From assembly GCA_002163245.1 (NCBI GenBank), contig MAAL01000021.1:123677-187676 (forward strand): a stretch of 64,000 bases of DNA, given 5' to 3'. This document shows, in pieces, positions 9,736 to 18,933 of the stretch; position 1 is the first letter of the stretch; each line of letters starts with the position of its first letter. The DNA comes from Gammaproteobacteria bacterium 42_54_T18. Its GTDB lineage: Bacteria; Pseudomonadota; Gammaproteobacteria; Pseudomonadales; Ketobacteraceae. The position numbers and the translations under genes are program-made. Below the pieces are notes generated by a model. That model searched no databases. It had not been told where the DNA came from and worked only from the letters and a program-made list of their open reading frames with translations.

Positions 9736-9769
9736 ATTAGAGTGAAAATTTGTTACAGCTATATGACAC
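9736..9769 (-). promoter_or_regulatory. Pho-box promoter of phoBR
   Basis: On the minus strand bases 9769-9752 read GTGTCATATAGCTGTAAC, which fits the two 11-base direct repeats of the Pho box (consensus CTGTCATAWAWCTGTCAT). After exactly ten bases comes TCTAAT (9741-9736), a 5/6 match to the -10 box. In known PhoB-activated promoters the box replaces the -35 and sits about ten bases from the -10. The element lies between the ubiA stop and the phoB start, pointing at phoB. Confidence 0.88.
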
Positions 9770-9782
9770 TTTCATGAAATGC

Positions 9783-10673
9783 TTACGAAATACTGTAGTG
9801 CAAGAAAATCCCAGCAAATATAACCGCTCCAACCCAGTGATTATGCAGAAATGCCTTAAAGCATTGTTCCGTATCACGCTCGCGGCACTGCCATAACTGC
9901 CAAGACCACAAGCCACAAGCAATAACTAAGCTCCCAAAATACCAATAACTAAAGTGTAGTTGGTTACCTAATAGCCAAAGTGCTAATACTGCCATTAGCT
10001 CTAATATGGCAATAATCATTAAATCCGCTTCACCAAATAAAATGGCGGTAGAACGAATACCAATTTGTAAATCATCTTCTCGGTCAACCATGGCATATAA
10101 CGTATCGTAAGCCATAGTCCATAATACCGTTGCACCAAAAAGTAACCAGGCGAGAGCAGGGACTGGCTTTTCCGCAGCGGCAAAAGCCATAGGGATTGAC
10201 CAAGCAAAAGCCGCCCCTAATACCGCTTGTGGGAAGTAAGTATAACGTTTCATAAATGGATAAACGCAAGCGAGTAATAGCGCCCCTATAGACCATAAGA
10301 TTGTGGTGAGATTGGTAAACAACACCAACATAAAACACAACAATCCAATCACTGCCGCCGCCAGTAATGCTTCTTTAGGGCTTACACGACCGGTCGCTAG
10401 AGGGCGATTCTGGGTACGTTGCACATCCCCATCAAGATTACGATCAGCATAATCGTTAATCACACAACCACCGGTGCGAGTGAGAAAGACACCCGCAATA
10501 AATATCACAAGGTTTTTCAGCGAAGGCTGACCATCTGAGGCAATCCACAGTGCCCATAGAGTGGGCCAGAGCACTAAATAAATGCCAATAGGACGATCTA
10601 GACGCCCCAGTTGAATGAAGTCTGGTAAACGTCGAAAACGAGAGTTGGATAGTTGTAGGTCTTGTAAAGACAC
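9783..10673 (-). CDS. ubiA: 4-hydroxybenzoate polyprenyltransferase UbiA
   Basis: Inner-membrane prenyltransferase that attaches the isoprenoid tail to 4-hydroxybenzoate in ubiquinone synthesis. 296 residues with about eight membrane segments. The first Asp-rich motif is NDYADRNLDGDVQRTQNRP and the second DREDDLQIGIRST; both bind the Mg-pyrophosphate substrate. The start is a GTG with AAAGGTGAT about five bases upstream. It follows ubiC by 76 bases, and the pair performs consecutive steps. Confidence 0.96.
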   Translation of the reverse strand: MSLQDLQLSNSRFRRLPDFIQLGRLDRPIGIYLVLWPTLWALWIASDGQPSLKNLVIFIAGVFLTRTGGCVINDYADRNLDGDVQRTQNRPLATGRVSPKEALLAAAVIGLLCFMLVLFTNLTTILWSIGALLLACVYPFMKRYTYFPQAVLGAAFAWSIPMAFAAAEKPVPALAWLLFGATVLWTMAYDTLYAMVDREDDLQIGIRSTAILFGEADLMIIAILELMAVLALWLLGNQLHFSYWYFGSLVIACGLWSWQLWQCRERDTEQCFKAFLHNHWVGAVIFAGIFLHYSIS

Positions 10674-10749
10674 GGGGTGATCACCTTTTTGAGCAACAAG
10701 TATGAGATCCGCTGAATTAGCTACTGATTATAGCCTTAACAAACTGATT

Positions 10750-11322
10750 TTACTGTGAATAAAGCGGGCTGTCGGGTAAGAAAATCTCATTGACCAATAA
10801 CGGCGCCTGATTGATATAAAATACCGAATGCCGCCCCCATAACCACTGAGGATCAATATCCTGAGAAAGAGGCAATAATGAACTGTGTATCTTTTTAACG
10901 ATAATTGCCCCTCTGGATACATAGGGCGAATTAAATAAAGCGGCCCCTAGAGGTTTTGACCCAAGCTGAGTTAGCGCCTTGGCCCCACCTGTTAATGTCG
11001 ATAACGGGATAAGTGTGCGCGCAAATACCCAGGGTGTATCAAAGCACAATAATTCCACTTCCCTAACAAAGGGTAAGGAGCGTGCTCGAAGGTTAAGCGC
11101 GAATTGTTCTTCAGGTGTTGTTTTCCCTTGATATTGTCGTAAAACACGGACATTAAACTGCTGATGTGAGGCTTCTAGTAAACGTTTAGTTAGTGACCCG
11201 GAATCAAACAACCAAGGGCGACACTGCCGTGGAACCTGGAATGTGGGTATGCCCGTGAGGTTTGACGATATGGGTAATGTTTTCTGCACGGCGAGACGGT
11301 TACTTAATGGAATATTTTGCAA
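10750..11322 (-). CDS. ubiC: Chorismate lyase UbiC
   Basis: 190 residues. UbiC splits chorismate into 4-hydroxybenzoate and pyruvate, the entry step to ubiquinone. Family features are CRPWLFDSGSLTKRL near the N-terminus, REVELLCFDTPWVFART in the middle, and the C-terminal LWGRHSVFYINQAPLLVNEIFLP with the conserved glutamate. The longest frame starts at a TTG without a clear ribosome site, and a GTG 33 bases downstream is an alternative, so the N-terminus is uncertain. Confidence 0.88.
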   Translation of the reverse strand: MQNIPLSNRLAVQKTLPISSNLTGIPTFQVPRQCRPWLFDSGSLTKRLLEASHQQFNVRVLRQYQGKTTPEEQFALNLRARSLPFVREVELLCFDTPWVFARTLIPLSTLTGGAKALTQLGSKPLGAALFNSPYVSRGAIIVKKIHSSLLPLSQDIDPQWLWGRHSVFYINQAPLLVNEIFLPDSPLYSQ

Positions 11323-11575
11323 AATAAGGGCTGCCGAGAATGGGAAAAAGCCATTTTAGCGGATTAAAGGTCTAGGGAATAGTGAGGTAATCGCTTTGAT
11401 GAAAGACCACTTAACGGTTAAGGCTGTCGGATTGTACACAATTATTCACTGAATAAAACCCATTCTAGCGTTACTGTCGCTTGATTTTTAGCAACGGGAC
11501 ACGTACTTTAGCCCTGCAAAATGCCCTAGCCTTGTTGATTTGACTCGACGGGCCGAAATTACAAGAGAGTAAGTC

Positions 11576-11740
11576 ATGAAAAAGTATGAATGTATTGTTT
11601 GCGGATATATCTATGATGAAGCATTGGGTGACCCAGAGAACGGCGTTGCTGCAGGAACTTTATGGGCTGATGTTGATGAAGATTGGTTGTGCCCTGACTG
11701 CGGTGTGGGTAAAGATGATTTTGAAGAAGTAGAAGACTAA
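11576..11740 (+). CDS. rubA: Rubredoxin
   Basis: A 54-codon gene: [20 protein letters not shown] through [18 protein letters not shown]. The four iron ligands are C6, C9, C39 and C42 in the two CxxC knuckles. Y13, the GxxxG spacing and W37 are conserved as well. Rubredoxins are small one-electron carriers; near relatives pass electrons to alkane hydroxylases or to oxygen-detoxifying reductases. A GAGAG sequence precedes the ATG. It is divergent from ubiC and four bases before the HU-like gene, as in Pseudomonas. Confidence 0.96.
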   Translation: MKKYECIVCGYIYDEALGDPENGVAAGTLWADVDEDWLCPDCGVGKDDFEEVED

Positions 11741-11744
11741 ATCA

Positions 11745-12026
11745 ATGATAAAAACTGATGTAGAAACCCAGTTAGCAGAGCAATTGTCCATCTCGAAAGA
11801 TGACGCAAGAGATGTGCTTAATGTGATACTGGACGAGATAACGTTGGCGTTAAGCCGAAATGATCGTGTCAGTTTTATCGGGTTTGGTGCTTTTGACGTG
11901 CGGCCTAGAGCTGCACGTGATGGGCGTAACCCTCAAACGGGCGAAACCATCAAAATAGCCGCCAGTAATGGTGTGCATTTTAAACCCGGTAAAGCACTTA
12001 AAGATAAGGTTGCAGCGCAGTCATAG
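11745..12026 (+). CDS. HU/IHF family DNA-binding protein
   Basis: 93 residues with the full HU fold: helical N-half (TDVETQLAEQLSISKDDARDVLN), the turn VSFIGFGAFDVRPRAARDGRNPQTGETIKI, and a C-terminal helix GVHFKPGKALKDKV. The RNPQTGE tip of the beta arm carries the proline that kinks DNA. It starts four bases after the rubredoxin stop, so the two are probably co-transcribed. The sequence differs enough from the main HU and IHF subunits that a paralogue is likely. Confidence 0.92.
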   Translation: MIKTDVETQLAEQLSISKDDARDVLNVILDEITLALSRNDRVSFIGFGAFDVRPRAARDGRNPQTGETIKIAASNGVHFKPGKALKDKVAAQS

Positions 12027-12100
12027 CGTTACAACGCCCCTATTATCAAACGGTCTGCACAACAGCGGCAGGTACTGTAATTGTCTAGTAGAGTAAGAAT

Positions 12101-12487
12101 ATGAAATTTTGGATTATGTTGTTGATTCTTGGGTGGCGCATGAGCTGGTTAAGTCGGCACAATGAAGGCTTTCAAAAGCAATTAGATGGTAAAGATTTTG
12201 TACTGCAATTTCGAACCATCGACGGTGGTGTCGGTCGCCATTATCAAGTATCTAACGGTTCTGTAACAGCATTCCCTGGGGTTCACCAGCAGCCCTCCAT
12301 GACGCTATCATTTAAAGATTCCGCTTACGCCTTCGAGACCATTATGGCTGCAGGTAAAGATCCAGCGGTTTTTATGAAAGGGATGCAGGCTCAAGATATT
12401 AAAACTGATGGCGATGTTAGCTTGATGATGTGGTTTATGGGTATTAGTAAATATTTGCCACCAAAGAAGAAAAAGAAAAAAACATAA
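12101..12487 (+). CDS. SCP2 sterol-binding domain protein
   Basis: 128 residues. After a short hydrophobic start (MKFWIMLLILGWRMSWL) the protein follows the SCP2-like pattern: LQFRTIDGGVGRHYQVSNGSVTAFPG, PSMTLSFKDSAYAFETIMAAG, and FMKGMQAQDIKTDGDVSLMMWF. SCP2 domains hold hydrophobic ligands in a tunnel. It ends in a run of seven lysines, possibly for contact with membrane phospholipid or nucleic acid. The ligand is unknown. Confidence 0.8.
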   Translation: MKFWIMLLILGWRMSWLSRHNEGFQKQLDGKDFVLQFRTIDGGVGRHYQVSNGSVTAFPGVHQQPSMTLSFKDSAYAFETIMAAGKDPAVFMKGMQAQDIKTDGDVSLMMWFMGISKYLPPKKKKKKT

Positions 12488-12578
12488 TAGCCTTTTCTCT
12501 GGGTTGTTATTTAGGTTTGAGATTTAGGGCTATACTTGGAGTGCGTGAGCAATTTATAGAGGTTTGTGGGGGCCTTTT

Positions 12579-13508
12579 ATGTCACAAGTAACATACTTTA
12601 GGAAAAACGGTATTTCTTCTCGTACGAAATGGATAGCAGGTGTTGCATCTGTATTGATATTGTCTTTTTCGGGAGGATTAGTGAATGCGCAAACTAATAC
12701 GGTGACTGATGTAACTCAACAATCACCGTCCCCTTTTATGAGCGCAAAAGCAGAAGCTAACCAGCAATTGATGATTAAGTATGCACTTCATGAAAGTGGT
12801 GTTTATGAATTGTTGAGGCAAATGCCAGCGTTGATTAACCAAGAAATTGGTAACCTCGAAGCATCGGCGATGCAGTTAACGGAGCAAGAACTTAAGCTTC
12901 TACGAGCTAATCTCAAGGAACGTTTGCAGGCATCAGATATAAAACACAGCATTTTGAGTTATTTGCAATCACGCATGTCTGAGAATCAGCTTGTTGTGGT
13001 CAAAAAGATGCTACAAGCCCCAGGCATACTGAATTTTAGGCAATTACAAGAAGATGCCGATAATGAGGTTGCTCATGGCCATATGCGCAGTTACAGGGTG
13101 CAACTCCAAGAGCGTGAGCCGAATAAAAGCCGAGTGGGTTTGGTCGAGGCATTGGATCATTCGTTACGCCAAACACGTATCGAAACTGAAATAAAAGTTG
13201 AGTTGAGAAAAAGTTTATTGGCGAATGTGTCTTGGATGAAGTCGAGCCAGGAGTTGCCAGAGGATGTGTTGGAAAAAGAATTGGCGGAATATCGAGAGCG
13301 AGTGGGTAGCCATATCAATAAAAATGCTCGGGTGTTTTATCTTTATTTATTTAAACAAACGTCAAGTGACGATATTCGACAGCTAATTACCCAATATAAA
13401 ACCCCTGAGTTTGAAGTTTTTATGGGGCTGTGTGAAGACGCGATTTTAAATGCGTTTAAAAAGGCAAGGCGTGACGTTTACAACGACACTGCACTGGCAG
13501 GTAATTAA
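12579..13508 (+). CDS. Exported helical protein, function unknown
   Basis: I do not recognise a named family with confidence. From the ATG at 12579 (GGGGG about six bases upstream) the protein is ~309 residues. It starts with a signal peptide (basic start, hydrophobic core ~23-33, cleavage after VNA-Q) and then is almost entirely alpha-helical and charged. Two sections have a loose DUF2059-like rhythm: a leucine-rich helix, an E/Q-rich helix (LTEQELKLLRANLKERL), then a helix ending in a turn (MSENQLVVVKKMLQAPG). An in-frame TTG at 12564 would add five residues. It is probably periplasmic. Confidence 0.65.
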   Translation: MSQVTYFRKNGISSRTKWIAGVASVLILSFSGGLVNAQTNTVTDVTQQSPSPFMSAKAEANQQLMIKYALHESGVYELLRQMPALINQEIGNLEASAMQLTEQELKLLRANLKERLQASDIKHSILSYLQSRMSENQLVVVKKMLQAPGILNFRQLQEDADNEVAHGHMRSYRVQLQEREPNKSRVGLVEALDHSLRQTRIETEIKVELRKSLLANVSWMKSSQELPEDVLEKELAEYRERVGSHINKNARVFYLYLFKQTSSDDIRQLITQYKTPEFEVFMGLCEDAILNAFKKARRDVYNDTALAGN

Positions 13509-13590
13509 TACCTGCTAGCGTTTGTATCTTGAGAAAATGTGCACTGAAATTATTGTCGACGAATAGCTGCATTGAATAGCCACGTCGAAT

Positions 13591-14994
13591 TTATCCTGCC
13601 AACGTTCGAGCCATCGACATAAGGTCATCTTTACTCTCTACTAGCCGTTGAACAACTGCTTCAACATCATCAGTACGGAGTGTTAATGTTGTTAATAGGG
13701 ATGTATCGAGTTGTTTTTTAGGCCCTTGTATCAAACCCGCATTTATCATGGCTTGTGTGGCAACATATAATAATTGGCTGTAAATGGCATGTTCGCCGTC
13801 ATTATCTGGAGAATGTTGGTAACGTAAAGCTGTGACGACCTCGTTGGGCATGTTCCAGCACTCCATTAACGCCCCACCAATTTGATCCCGTGTTACCCCT
13901 AACAAATGGTGTTCTACATGAACGTGGCAAACATGTGGATTTGCTTCGATATAACGGTTAATAAGAGAGAAATAGGGTGGAAAAATATGTGCAAGTACCA
14001 GGTACCCGTAATTATGTAATAACCCGCTGAGATAGGCTAATCCCATAGACGGTCTGGCGTCTGGCGACATCGCTTTGACCAACCCCTCCATCATTGCTGC
14101 GCTGCATACGGCCTGTTGCCAATAAGGGGTGATACCATGGGGACCATCATTGGGGATTTCTACGGTTTTACCTAAGGATAATCCCAGTGCTAAGTTAATA
14201 ACTAAGTCAAACCCGAGCACTCTAACAACGGCATCGTGCACCGATTTTATGGTGCCAGGGGCGGCATAGTAAGGGGAGCTGGCCCAGCTTACGACTTGAG
14301 CGGCAAGACTGGGGTCTTTTTCTACTACTTCTGCGAGTTCACCGACCCCGGCTTCTGGGTTGATACGTAGTTGAATAATACGTTCTGCGGTTTCAGGTAG
14401 CGGTGGCATTTCTAGTGTTTGTTCAAGACGCTGTTGAATCCGTAAGGTGGTGAATTGCTCAACTGCTTGGTTAATTTGATTTACGTTACTTTCTTGGTCA
14501 GCGGCACTTTGAGGCTTTAAATCGGTTGTGGGGATGCAATAGTCACCGGATTCCGCGGATTCGACAAGTTTGAGAAATTCTTGTTGGCTTAGTTCTAGAT
14601 AGGATTCTGAATTGCCTACTTCGAGGTAGAGTTTGTCGCTGCTTAATAACACTTTGTCGACGACGGTTGGGATGTCGTTGAGAAGTGGGATTGCTGGGAT
14701 TTTTTCGGCTCCATGCTTTTCAGCAAGCCGAGTGCTGGCCTCCTTGGTGATTCCTTGGAAGTTTCGTCCTAACGCCTCACAGAGCTGAGTGAGGTCAAGA
14801 AAGCTGTTGGCAGGCATAAGCAATTGAATTTTGCCAATGGAATCTTCTAACACAACCATGGTGACAATGGCGTTGCTGGATACTTCATTGGCGGTGCGTA
14901 ATTGGTGTAATGGATTCACTGCTTCACCGCTAATGATGGTAAATTGAATGCCTTGTTCAGTTAGGCAGCTTTGTATTTGGCTTGATATGCTCAT
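13591..14994 (-). CDS. HDOD domain protein with YbaK-like N-terminal domain
   Basis: 467 residues. Residues 1-145 resemble the YbaK/ProX aminoacyl-tRNA deacylase fold (GIQFTIISG, LLMPANSFLDLTQLCEALG, LLNDIPTVVDKVLLSSDKLYLEVG), but the catalytic lysine of active editing enzymes is not visible at the expected place. Residues ~195-395 are an HDOD domain (LPETAERIIQLRINPEAGVGELAEVVEKDPSLAAQVV, then a pseudo-HD region GLAYLSGLLHNYGYLVL). HDOD proteins act in signalling and motility control. The start has GGGAGGTGAC directly before the ATG; an in-frame TTG at 15006 lies within that ribosome site and is rejected. Confidence 0.82.
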   Translation of the reverse strand: MSISSQIQSCLTEQGIQFTIISGEAVNPLHQLRTANEVSSNAIVTMVVLEDSIGKIQLLMPANSFLDLTQLCEALGRNFQGITKEASTRLAEKHGAEKIPAIPLLNDIPTVVDKVLLSSDKLYLEVGNSESYLELSQQEFLKLVESAESGDYCIPTTDLKPQSAADQESNVNQINQAVEQFTTLRIQQRLEQTLEMPPLPETAERIIQLRINPEAGVGELAEVVEKDPSLAAQVVSWASSPYYAAPGTIKSVHDAVVRVLGFDLVINLALGLSLGKTVEIPNDGPHGITPYWQQAVCSAAMMEGLVKAMSPDARPSMGLAYLSGLLHNYGYLVLAHIFPPYFSLINRYIEANPHVCHVHVEHHLLGVTRDQIGGALMECWNMPNEVVTALRYQHSPDNDGEHAIYSQLLYVATQAMINAGLIQGPKKQLDTSLLTTLTLRTDDVEAVVQRLVESKDDLMSMARTLAG

Positions 14995-15086
14995 GTCACC
15001 TCCCAAAGGGTTATCCTTTTAGAATAGACGGGAATAGGCAGTAATGACAATAGCTTGAATAGTAACCTAAGCTTAGTTGGTTTCGG

Positions 15087-15695
15087 TTATTGTTGTTGAT
15101 ACAAGACAATATGTTTTGAGGGCTGGCTTTTATCTTTTACCACATGCCATTGCTTAGGGAGTTTTGATAGATCAACATCGGGTTCTGCTTCAACATAAAT
15201 AAAGGTGTTGGTTTGGCAGTAACCTTGCTGGATTAATAATTCACAACAAGGTACTAATAGATCTTGATTAAAAGGCGGGTCTAAAAAAATCACGTTAAAT
15301 GCATTGTCCGCAGGCATTGATAAGTATTGTAATGCGTCTGCATTTTTTACGTTGCCTCGTGAACAATTCAAGCTCATTAAATGCTGGTTGATTTGTTTTG
15401 CTGCGGTTTGCGATTTTTCGATAAACTGTACATGTTTGGCGCCACGGGATAAGGCTTCTAATCCTAGTGCACCACTGCCAGCAAAAACATCTAAACAGTT
15501 AACGCCCTCCACGTCATACGTTAACCAGTTAAATAATGTTTCTCTTACACGATCTTGGGTAGGGCGAAGTCCTTCAATTGCAGTGAAACTTAATTTTCGA
15601 CTACGCCATTGCCCGCCAATAATACGTAGTTGATGGTGGCTGTTCTTGGACGTATTTACGGTATTGTTTTTTAATGGTTGGCGTTTTCTTGGCAT
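15087..15695 (-). CDS. rsmD: 16S rRNA (guanine966-N2)-methyltransferase RsmD
   Basis: 202 residues. RIIGGQWRSRKL at the start, LRPTQDRVRETLFNWL, the SAM-binding loop CLDVFAGSGALGLEALSRGA, and the catalytic motif VIFLDPPF identify RsmD, which methylates G966 of 16S rRNA. The start lies one base after the stop of the M16 gene, so it is read as part of the same operon. Confidence 0.95.
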   Translation of the reverse strand: MPRKRQPLKNNTVNTSKNSHHQLRIIGGQWRSRKLSFTAIEGLRPTQDRVRETLFNWLTYDVEGVNCLDVFAGSGALGLEALSRGAKHVQFIEKSQTAAKQINQHLMSLNCSRGNVKNADALQYLSMPADNAFNVIFLDPPFNQDLLVPCCELLIQQGYCQTNTFIYVEAEPDVDLSKLPKQWHVVKDKSQPSKHIVLYQQQ

Positions 15696-15696
15696 A

Positions 15697-17265
15697 TTAA
15701 CGTGCTTTTTCTTCAGTGATGTCTTTTTGCCCCAACGCTACAGTGATTAGAGCTTTTCTGTTGAGGGTTTTTTCAAAAGCATTTTTTATGTCGGCTATTG
15801 AGACTTTTTCTAGCTTTTTTGGATATGTTTCTAAGTAATCTAGTGGCAAATGATAAAATCCGATTAATCCTAGATAATCAACAATGCGACTATTGCTGGC
15901 GATATTAAGTGGAAAGTTCCCCAGTAAATGCTGTTTGGCTTCGGTAAGTTCTTTTTCTGTGGGGCCTTGGGATGCGAAGTCATTTAAAATGTTTAGCATG
16001 AGTTCACTGGCTTCTTGTCGTGATGCATTTTTTGTTTGTAAACCCATCATAAAGGGGCCGTTCACTGCCATTGGTGAAAAATAGCTGTAAACGCTATAAA
16101 CCAAGCCTTTATCCTGTCGAATTGTTTTGGTGAGTCGAGATCCGAACCCGCCACCGCCTAATATTTCATTGCCTAACACTAGTGCATACCAATGATCGTC
16201 ACCACGTTTGATTCCAAGAGTTCCCATTAATACATGGGATTGGCTTGAGGGAAATTCGATAAAGTGATCTTGTTTATTTGCTAATGCTGTGGGTGTTGGC
16301 AGACGAGGGGCGGGGTTTCCTTGTTTAAGTGCATTATCAATGGAGTTGGCAATGTTCTTGGCTTCGCTACGTTGAATATTGCCGGTGATAGCAATTACCA
16401 TATTGCTACTAACGTAATATTTGGAATAGAATTTTTTAAGATTACTTAATGTTATATTTTTAAGGCTATCATCAGTGCCTTGAATACGGTGACCGTAAGG
16501 GTGTTCTGGATATAAAGATTGATAAAATTGCCGACTAACCAGTTGCTTGGGGTTTTGTTTTTCGTGTTTTAGGCCAAGAGTGAGTTGTTTTAATAAGCGT
16601 TGGAAACTGTCTTCAGGAAATGTTGGGGTTGAGATTATGCCGTAAAAAACATCTAATGCTTTTTGTCGAAGATTTTTTTCCGATAATGTTCGTAAAGAAA
16701 TGGTTGCCATATCGCGGTAGGAGCCATTGTCGAGTACTGCTCCTAAGCTTTCAAAATGTGCGGCGATTTCGTCAACATTATGTGTTTTTGAGCCCTCGGT
16801 GATCATGCCGTTGGTTAGTAATGCAAGACCAGGTAAGGTTTTTGGATCACGTGCGCCACCGGCATTAAATACCAGTCGAACATCTAACATAGGGACTTCT
16901 GGTGCTTCGACAAACAGTACTTGGGCACCTTTGGTTGTATTCCATGATTGGATGTCGATATTGTGGGATTTTGGTGTGGCTTGGGCGATAAGTGCTAGGG
17001 ATGATAGATGATCTTCAGGACTAAAAGGTTTCGCTTTGGTTTGTTGTTGTGTATCTGCTTCCGTAAGTTCTTTGTCATTGGGTTGGGCTAATACTTCTTC
17101 TGTTAGTTTTGTATCGTTGTTTGTAAAGCTATCGGGGATTTTTGCGCCGGGCATGTTGTAAAACAAAACAATCATAATTGAGACAGTAATGATGATGATG
17201 TTTAGTGTTTTTCGACTAAAGCGTTGTCGTTGTTCAGTGGTTTTAAAAGGCGAATTGTTAGCCAT
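15697..17265 (-). CDS. M16 family protein lacking the catalytic motif
   Basis: 522 residues, anchored by an N-terminal membrane segment (residues ~22-40) with a long periplasmic linker. Two M16 halves follow, but where active members have HxxEH this protein reads LALLTNGMITEGSKTHN, so zinc ligands are missing. The second half has the R/Y pair region (GSRLTKTIRQDKGLVYSVYSYFSP) typical of the substrate-binding domain. It is most likely the non-catalytic partner of the protein encoded just upstream, as in known M16 heterodimers. Confidence 0.88.
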   Translation of the reverse strand: MANNSPFKTTEQRQRFSRKTLNIIIITVSIMIVLFYNMPGAKIPDSFTNNDTKLTEEVLAQPNDKELTEADTQQQTKAKPFSPEDHLSSLALIAQATPKSHNIDIQSWNTTKGAQVLFVEAPEVPMLDVRLVFNAGGARDPKTLPGLALLTNGMITEGSKTHNVDEIAAHFESLGAVLDNGSYRDMATISLRTLSEKNLRQKALDVFYGIISTPTFPEDSFQRLLKQLTLGLKHEKQNPKQLVSRQFYQSLYPEHPYGHRIQGTDDSLKNITLSNLKKFYSKYYVSSNMVIAITGNIQRSEAKNIANSIDNALKQGNPAPRLPTPTALANKQDHFIEFPSSQSHVLMGTLGIKRGDDHWYALVLGNEILGGGGFGSRLTKTIRQDKGLVYSVYSYFSPMAVNGPFMMGLQTKNASRQEASELMLNILNDFASQGPTEKELTEAKQHLLGNFPLNIASNSRIVDYLGLIGFYHLPLDYLETYPKKLEKVSIADIKNAFEKTLNRKALITVALGQKDITEEKAR

Positions 17266-17363
17266 TATTTTGTCCTAAAAAGGTGTTTCTGACAGGTTGT
17301 TCTTAATTTAGCACTTATACCAGGTGAAAATTCAGCAGATTAGTTCGCATGAATTAGCAATTT

Positions 17364-18824
17364 CTATTCAATTTTTGGGGTTAACGTAGCTACAGTTTTT
17401 CGGTTTTTCACCAAGTATTTTTCAGCAACTTGGCGAATTTGCTCTGGTGTAATAGCTTTTAGATTTTCTGCAAATTTATCCATTTCTTGCCATGAACGTC
17501 CGATACTTTCCATTCGACCAATTTGATTTGCTTGGCTAGAAATAGAATCTTGTTGATAGATAATCCCTGAAATAACTTGGGCTTGAACTCGCGCAAGTTC
17601 TTCTGGTTTTGATAGCTCTGTCTTTAATCGTGATATTTGACCCATTAGTGCTGCCTCGACATCTGCTACTGTATGGGTTTGATTCGGCACCCCACTTAAG
17701 AAAAACAAGGTGTCACCACGAGAAAACCCACCATAACTTGCACCAGCACTAGCGGTGATTTGTTGTTTTCTTACCAATTCTGTTTCTATTCTAGCGCTGT
17801 AACCACCATCCAAGACGCCAGCTAACATCCGTAGAGCGTATACCTCCCATTCTTCTTTTGCGGTATTGATACCAGGAACATTGTAGCCAATATAAATGGC
17901 AGGTACGCGTGCTGTGACTTCGACATCAATGCGCCGTTCACCGAGTCCAGCTACTTCTAAGGGCGGAGTAACTTTAGGTAAAAGTTTGGCCTCAAGAGGT
18001 CCAAAGTAACGCTCTGCCAAGCTGAATACATTGTTGTGTTCAACATCACCAACAACAATTAATGTTGCGTTATTAGGTGCGTACCAGGTGTGATACCAAT
18101 CCAATGCATCCTTATAAGTGAGTTTGTCTAAGTCATGCATCCAACCAATGATCGGTGTGTGGTATCCACTGGAAATATAAGCGGCAGCTAGAAAGCGCTC
18201 ATAGGTTCGGGAGTTGGGGTTGTCATCTGTACGTAAACGGCGCTCTTCTTTGACAACTTCTATTTCTTTTAGAAATTCATCTTCTGGGAAAGTTGCATTT
18301 ACCATACGGTCAGCTTCAAGTTCCAAACTGAGAGGCAGGTTGTTGGCGTTCATCATTTGGTAATAACCGGTGAAGTCATAAGAGGTAAAAGCATTTTCAG
18401 ACCCTCCGTAACTGGAAATGAGTTTAGAGAACTCATCAGTAGGTACGTTGTGAGTACCTTTAAACATCATATGTTCTAGTACGTGAGAAACGCCTGTGAT
18501 GCCAACGGGCTCATAACTAGAACCAACGCGATACCAAATCTGGCTCACCATCACTGGAGCACGGTGATCTTCTCTGACAATGATTTTTAAACCATTCTCT
18601 AATGTGTGGGTAAAGGTTCGATCACTGGGGGAGGGGGGTAATTGTTGCGGAGGTTTCTTCTTTAACTCTTGTTGTAGCAGTGCTGACGTTGTTTGAGACT
18701 CTGTTGCAACAGCAACTTGTGACAGAGTCGCGTTGAAGCCAAGCAATAAAGGCAGTATTGCTGCCCCTAAGGAAGTCAAGCAGGTGAATGGTTTTTGTGG
18801 TTTGCGAGTGTTTCGCTGTTTCAT
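17364..18824 (-). CDS. M16 family zinc metalloprotease
   Basis: About 486 residues with a signal peptide (MKQRNTRKPQ..., hydrophobic core ~18-38). The zinc motif is HVLEH within GVSHVLEHMMFKGT, with the third ligand glutamate in the downstream EIEVVKEERRLRTDDNP region. The C-terminal half is the second M16 domain. It likely works with the inactive partner encoded next. I use the ATG at 18824; an in-frame TTG at 18842 gives six more residues and has no better ribosome site. The gene is divergent from ftsY. Confidence 0.92.
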   Translation of the reverse strand: MKQRNTRKPQKPFTCLTSLGAAILPLLLGFNATLSQVAVATESQTTSALLQQELKKKPPQQLPPSPSDRTFTHTLENGLKIIVREDHRAPVMVSQIWYRVGSSYEPVGITGVSHVLEHMMFKGTHNVPTDEFSKLISSYGGSENAFTSYDFTGYYQMMNANNLPLSLELEADRMVNATFPEDEFLKEIEVVKEERRLRTDDNPNSRTYERFLAAAYISSGYHTPIIGWMHDLDKLTYKDALDWYHTWYAPNNATLIVVGDVEHNNVFSLAERYFGPLEAKLLPKVTPPLEVAGLGERRIDVEVTARVPAIYIGYNVPGINTAKEEWEVYALRMLAGVLDGGYSARIETELVRKQQITASAGASYGGFSRGDTLFFLSGVPNQTHTVADVEAALMGQISRLKTELSKPEELARVQAQVISGIIYQQDSISSQANQIGRMESIGRSWQEMDKFAENLKAITPEQIRQVAEKYLVKNRKTVATLTPKIE

Positions 18825-18933
18825 ATGTTTAACATCCAACAAAATGACTTTTTCAATGTTTAGGGCTTAACGAAAGTGGTAGGATAACCGATCTTTGTAT
18901 TAATGACAGTGCGAATAGGGTAGAGGTTCCATC

